Of a DNA stretch of 35,082 bases, positions 33,201-35,082 are shown piece by piece. Position numbers and translations under genes: made by a program. This DNA comes from JALHNF01 sp031972295 (GTDB lineage Bacteria; Patescibacteriota; Minisyncoccia; Phycocordibacterales; UBA5272): NCBI GenBank assembly GCA_031972295.1, contig DALYEZ010000007.1:1-35082 (forward strand), read 5' to 3'. The notes under the pieces were generated by a model that worked only from the letters and a program-made list of their open reading frames with translations, did not search any database and had not been told where the DNA came from. The first letter of the stretch is position 1, and each line of letters begins with the position of its first letter.

Positions 33201-33490
33201 CTACAGAACGCATGAAAAGTAAAAATACCCACACGATACGCATCGGCACCAATGAGTTGCGAAAGGCGCTCTCGCATATTAAGAGCACCATTGTCGGTGA
33301 ATGTAAGGCAAAGAATATTCTGCGGGCCAACATTACCTTGGCGTAAAATATTTGCCACACGCAAAGAAAGCAACTCGGTTTTTCCTGATCCAGGACCAGC
33401 AATAACAAGCACTGGGCCCTCTGTCATATCCACCGCCTTTTTCTGGGCTTCGTTTAATTTCTTATATCGCTCTTCAAAAACAACCTTCAT
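30257..33490 (-). CDS. UvrD/AddA-like helicase-nuclease
   Basis: This 1077-residue superfamily 1 helicase carries Walker A G-P-G-S-G-K-T (32-38), motif Ia T-F-T-D-N-G-A, motif II I-D-E-F-Q-D-T, motif III G-D-D-D-Q-A-I-Y-K-F, motif IV N-Y-R-S-T, motif V H-T-A-H-S-A-K-G-L-E-F and motif VI V-A-I-T-R-A-K. The last about 200 residues add a PD-(D/E)XK nuclease domain with A-V-H-K-A-I, G-K-L-D-F and R-D-F-K-T-G-K. Helicase plus nuclease in one chain is the AddA/PcrA-nuclease plan for resecting double-strand breaks. TATACT lies seven bases before the ATG. With the next gene it probably forms a RecBCD/AddAB substitute. Confidence 0.92.
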   Translation of the reverse strand: MKVVFEERYKKLNEAQKKAVDMTEGPVLVIAGPGSGKTELLSLRVANILRQGNVGPQNILCLTFTDNGALNMRERLSQLIGADAYRVGIFTFHAFCSHVISRFPEYFYNAATFVNIPDVVRAEILESIFAQLPHKHPLGSYHPERGYSYLYSAKERIKHIKNGGFTPEEFRVVLEHTLSEYEAVHKTLSLWPESMRGKGSIGEVRTVYEALLKLSSNTTARALVSTLLPALEKAEQENKTATITKWQNTYTVKSSKGRILKEFAKVDKMQALADVYEKYTEALHARGYYDYDDMIIDVSHALQKHDVLRAELEEQYQYVLIDEFQDTNEAQMNVVRAITQNEVSEGKANICAVGDDDQAIYKFQGAEISHMMDFRNRLYKDVQTIVLDKNYRSTKDILTLARSVITQGTIRLENRYQDITKVLTSANTDLPKGSVEIAEFVSDLEEYQAVVKKIRVELDAGVLPEEIAIIAREHKQLQNILPYLQHAHIPYTYTKKSNVFDEPHIRELVTVCEYLASGLSYEGTRTDLLPQILSFAFFGLSRTTLFLLAEKVKKENISWTKALAENDDKKVQHIFELLATLSIDAKTTPLEHVLDLFMEKSGFKEFYFSEKVRKERAGDYVHFLANLKTFIDALREHREGEILTVSDVGSFVAMHKDYDIPLVAHSPYTQSEHAISLHTAHSAKGLEFGSVYIVSAHEKYWAKPGKKRNNIALPLVLSTLLSPAGDDEDDFIRLLYVAITRAKHTLHISSHDKQVRYLVGRGESEEKNEPSNDIDVSEDEIISLHEQALGLAQAPYTNDEQAIFKRLVENYQMPVTHLTNFLNVVDGGPELFLERNLLRFPAPLNVSGAYGSAVHKAIEEIITYPRFYGGEKPTLEHVLGVFDHTLSRARLPQEDDVRQRDRGHTLLEKYYTERGNFFLHTDQVEVDMKNEGVVVEDAHITGKLDFLRIENNSVHVRDFKTGKAFDSWDHAKMDYEKVKLHNQKLQLIFYKILLENSNRFKSLSVNSLVLEYVEGDDDVSVVELSLEPSTEDVERTKKLIGIVYKKIKALDFPDVSGYSKDYKGILAFEEDLLTGKI

Positions 33491-33497
33491 GTATAGC

Positions 33498-33503
33498 AGT
33501 ATA
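33498..33503 (-). promoter_or_regulatory. -10 element of the helicase-nuclease gene (leaderless)
   Basis: TATACT on the minus strand, seven bases before the ATG, without a Shine-Dalgarno. Confidence 0.6.
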
Positions 33504-33535
33504 CCACCGCCTTCCGAAGCGTAATTTTGAATCTT

Positions 33536-34561
33536 TTATACTTTTTCCGGTATCTCTTCCAAAACAATTTCTTGGTACAGAGATGTAAGAGTAAGAGCGA
33601 TGGTGGCAATAAGTGGACCGACAATAAACCCAATTGGACCAAATAATGAAAGCCCTCCTAGGATTGCAAACAAAAGAACGAGTGGATGAATTTCTGTGCC
33701 TTTTGAATAGAAATATGGCGTGAGAACATTATCAATAAGACCGACAGCTGTAATTCCCCAAATAATAAGCACGAGAGCTGGCACAAACTGCGATGTAATC
33801 AAGAGATAAGCAATCGAAGGAATCATAATGATGCTTGTTCCTAAAAGCGGAATAGGCGCAGCAATAGCAGCCACAAGTCCCCAAAAAATTGCGTTTTCAA
33901 TTCCTACAAACCATAATCCTAATCCCACAAAAAATCCCTGAATGAGAGCGACGAAGAAAACCCCTTTCACAATTGAGCGCGCTGAGGCCGCCACATGTTG
34001 AAAGAGTTTATCGTCGTGGATATCCTTAAGTGGACTTAATTTCACCAAAAGCGATTTTATTGTTCGTCCATCTTTCAAAACAAAATATAAAGTTACCAGC
34101 CATAAAAAGAATTTAAAAATAATCGACGCTGTTCCCGAAACAATATCTCCAACATTTTGAGCAATAAAAGAAATAACGGGGTTGATATACTTTTGCAAAT
34201 CAACAGTATAATTTTTATTAAATGGACGGATCAAACTGTTTACGTAGTCTGAGGCATCGTTAATCTCATACTGATTTCCTGCAATAACATTTTGGTATAC
34301 ATTTTGCGCTTGAGAAGCAAGCTGCGTCCCAACCAGACTTGTTGTTGCTCCAAGAACAACAACAACGACAAAAACAACAAACAGAGATGCGAGTGCCGGC
34401 CCAAACTTAAGCTTCTTATGCGCCCATACAAAAAGTGGTTCAAGAGCAATTCCCGAAACAACACCTAAGAGAATCACTGCGAAGAACGGACTAAAAATAT
34501 ATGCCAGAAGTCCGAAAGCGCCTAAGAAAAGGGTGAGGAAAAATATTTTTTGAGTCGACAT
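33536..34561 (-). CDS. AI-2E/PerM-family membrane permease
   Basis: The 341 residues show about seven to eight membrane spans in the AI-2E-family order: two N-terminal hairpin spans, a span near 55-80, a long amphipathic extracytoplasmic part (about 85-145), then a cluster of C-terminal spans with P-I-P-L-L-G-T and a G-G-L-S-L-F-G-P-I-G-F-I-V-G-P signature. Characterised members export the autoinducer AI-2 or exchange Na+/H+; the substrate here is unknown. The start is set at 34561 (MSTQKIFF) because the longer in-frame version from 34630 would run through the terminator of the next gene and adds no conserved sequence. Confidence 0.88.
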   Translation of the reverse strand: MSTQKIFFLTLFLGAFGLLAYIFSPFFAVILLGVVSGIALEPLFVWAHKKLKFGPALASLFVVFVVVVVLGATTSLVGTQLASQAQNVYQNVIAGNQYEINDASDYVNSLIRPFNKNYTVDLQKYINPVISFIAQNVGDIVSGTASIIFKFFLWLVTLYFVLKDGRTIKSLLVKLSPLKDIHDDKLFQHVAASARSIVKGVFFVALIQGFFVGLGLWFVGIENAIFWGLVAAIAAPIPLLGTSIIMIPSIAYLLITSQFVPALVLIIWGITAVGLIDNVLTPYFYSKGTEIHPLVLLFAILGGLSLFGPIGFIVGPLIATIALTLTSLYQEIVLEEIPEKV

Positions 34562-34610
34562 AAATATATAGATATATAATATCACGAACTTTGGGCTGAT
34601 TTTTGAGACA

Positions 34611-34671
34611 AAATAAAAAGCCGCATGCAAGCCAAATTCTCGAACCTCCGAGCATTCAACTTACATGCGAC
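34611..34671 (-). terminator. Terminator after the 62-aa orphan gene
   Basis: On the minus strand GTCGCATGTAAG (34671-34660) pairs with CTTGCATGCGGC (34631-34620) over 12 positions including G-T wobbles, with an inner GCTCG/CGAG hairpin, followed by TTTTTATTT. The plus strand also has six T after the stem, so it may work both ways. Confidence 0.8.
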
Positions 34672-34694
34672 CTTTTTTGTTCCCTCCCTTGAAA

Positions 34695-34883
34695 TCAAGT
34701 GTAACTTCCACCAGCTGGATCAAGCTGGGTAGCAGTCTGGTTGTCCTGTTGTTGTCGAGTGAGCGGTTGGTCACCAATTAGTGACCTCCTATCACCTACC
34801 TGAGCATCCTTAGGCTTTCTCAGCTTCCACCAGGACGGGGGCATCATGTCCCCGTCACATCCCTCCCCAATAATCTGGGTCAT
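34695..34883 (-). CDS. Orphan 62-residue protein behind an attenuator-like leader
   Basis: The ATG at 34883 follows GGGAGG (34895-34890) by six bases, the best Shine-Dalgarno placement in the right half of the window, and the stop is followed by a strong terminator. The protein is hydrophilic, with a Met/Pro/Trp-rich patch (P-P-S-W-W-K, about 15-20), a basic middle and a Gln/Asp/Thr-rich tail ending in D-P-A-G-G-S-Y-T. It has a single cysteine, no signal peptide and no membrane span. I recognise no family. Composition differs from the background (34 of 60 bases G/C at 34801-34860), as for the secreted-protein gene at the other end. Confidence 0.6.
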   Translation of the reverse strand: MTQIIGEGCDGDMMPPSWWKLRKPKDAQVGDRRSLIGDQPLTRQQQDNQTATQLDPAGGSYT

Positions 34884-34923
34884 AAAAAACCTCCCAAAAA
34901 CAAGAGACCACAATTTTCTAATG

Positions 34924-35040
34924 AAAAACCTCCGAATTGCTTCGGAGGGCTTTCTGAGTCGGTGGAATGTGGATTACCCACGACTCAAAGCCCCCATAGT
35001 CGGGTACATTTTCTTGCAAATGACTTGGTGGCTTACCATC
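34924..35040 (-). promoter_or_regulatory. Leader RNA with terminator and competing hairpin
   Basis: On the minus strand an intrinsic terminator, CCTCCGAA-GCAA-TTCGGAGG then TTTTT (34948-34924), lies 40 bases before the orphan gene. A larger hairpin pairs 34995-34981 (GGGGGCTTTGAGTCG) with 34961-34944 with a two-base bulge, and its 3' arm uses five bases of the terminator (34944-34948). An upstream AAGCC (35034-35030) can instead pair with GGCTT (34992-34988). Three competing stems are the hallmark of transcription attenuation. No known riboswitch class is recognised. Confidence 0.6.
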
Positions 35041-35045
35041 TATTC

Positions 35046-35075
35046 ATATAACCACGTACCCTTATTCCCTGTCAA
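35046..35075 (-). promoter_or_regulatory. Promoter of the attenuator-orphan gene unit
   Basis: TTGACA (35075-35070), an 18-base spacer and TTATAT (35051-35046) on the minus strand; transcription should start near 35039. Confidence 0.6.
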
Positions 35076-35082
35076 CAAAAAA

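Overview
The window looks like a scaffold from a metagenome-assembled Patescibacteria (Candidate Phyla Radiation) genome, most likely a Parcubacteria lineage. This rests on the compact, nearly gap-free gene packing, the low-GC background (24 of 60 bases are G/C in 2041-2100), a type IV pilus/competence cluster without a secretin gene, and the neighbouring set of tsaD, murB, tgt, malic enzyme, gatCA and ligA. The lineage is inferred from gene content and style, not from a phylogenetic marker. Exactly 100 N at 4610-4709 mark a scaffold join of unknown true length.

Layout. Positions 1-1900 hold a plus-strand accessory stretch: a CMP/dCMP-deaminase-fold enzyme, a 64-residue protein with a strong terminator, and a GC-rich gene for a secreted 190-residue protein inside its own promoter-to-terminator unit. 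Plus-strand tsaD follows and converges on minus-strand murB; their stop codons share one CTAG. Upstream of murB is a promoter and about 200 bases of strongly structured, possibly pseudoknotted leader. Next come the C-terminal end of an unknown protein, the gap, and tgt, whose start overlaps a malic enzyme gene. Then follow two membrane proteins (one with calcium-type repeats outside and a HEPN-like domain inside), gatA-gatC, and ligA.

From 11930 to 23142 the minus strand carries a complete inner-membrane type IV pilus machine. In transcription order it is pilM, a secreted protein of unknown function, pilN, pilO, a pilP-position protein, pilB, pilT, pilC, pilA, pilD and four minor prepilins. 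comF, the usual competence partner, is divergent from pilM. From 23852 to 34561, all minus, lie a nitroreductase, a YciB-like protein, an RRM protein and a DEAD-box helicase (each with a notable upstream region), tRNA-Thr(GGT), a family-4 uracil-DNA glycosylase, a TlyA-type methyltransferase, a slipin, a Cas4/AddB-like nuclease next to a UvrD helicase-nuclease, and an AI-2E-type permease. The right end carries a promoter, a leader that can form either a terminator or a competing hairpin, and a 62-residue orphan gene with its own terminator.

Two themes stand out. First, more than a dozen genes have a -10-like hexamer (usually TATACT) 6-12 bases before the ATG and no Shine-Dalgarno sequence, so leaderless transcription seems to be the norm; the accessory cassettes instead have real Shine-Dalgarno sites, structured leaders and strong terminators. 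Second, three conserved enzymes lack the cysteines that normally bind metal in their families: Tgt (zinc), the uracil-DNA glycosylase (4Fe-4S) and PilB (tetracysteine), while LigA, ComF, PilD and the AddB-like nuclease keep theirs.
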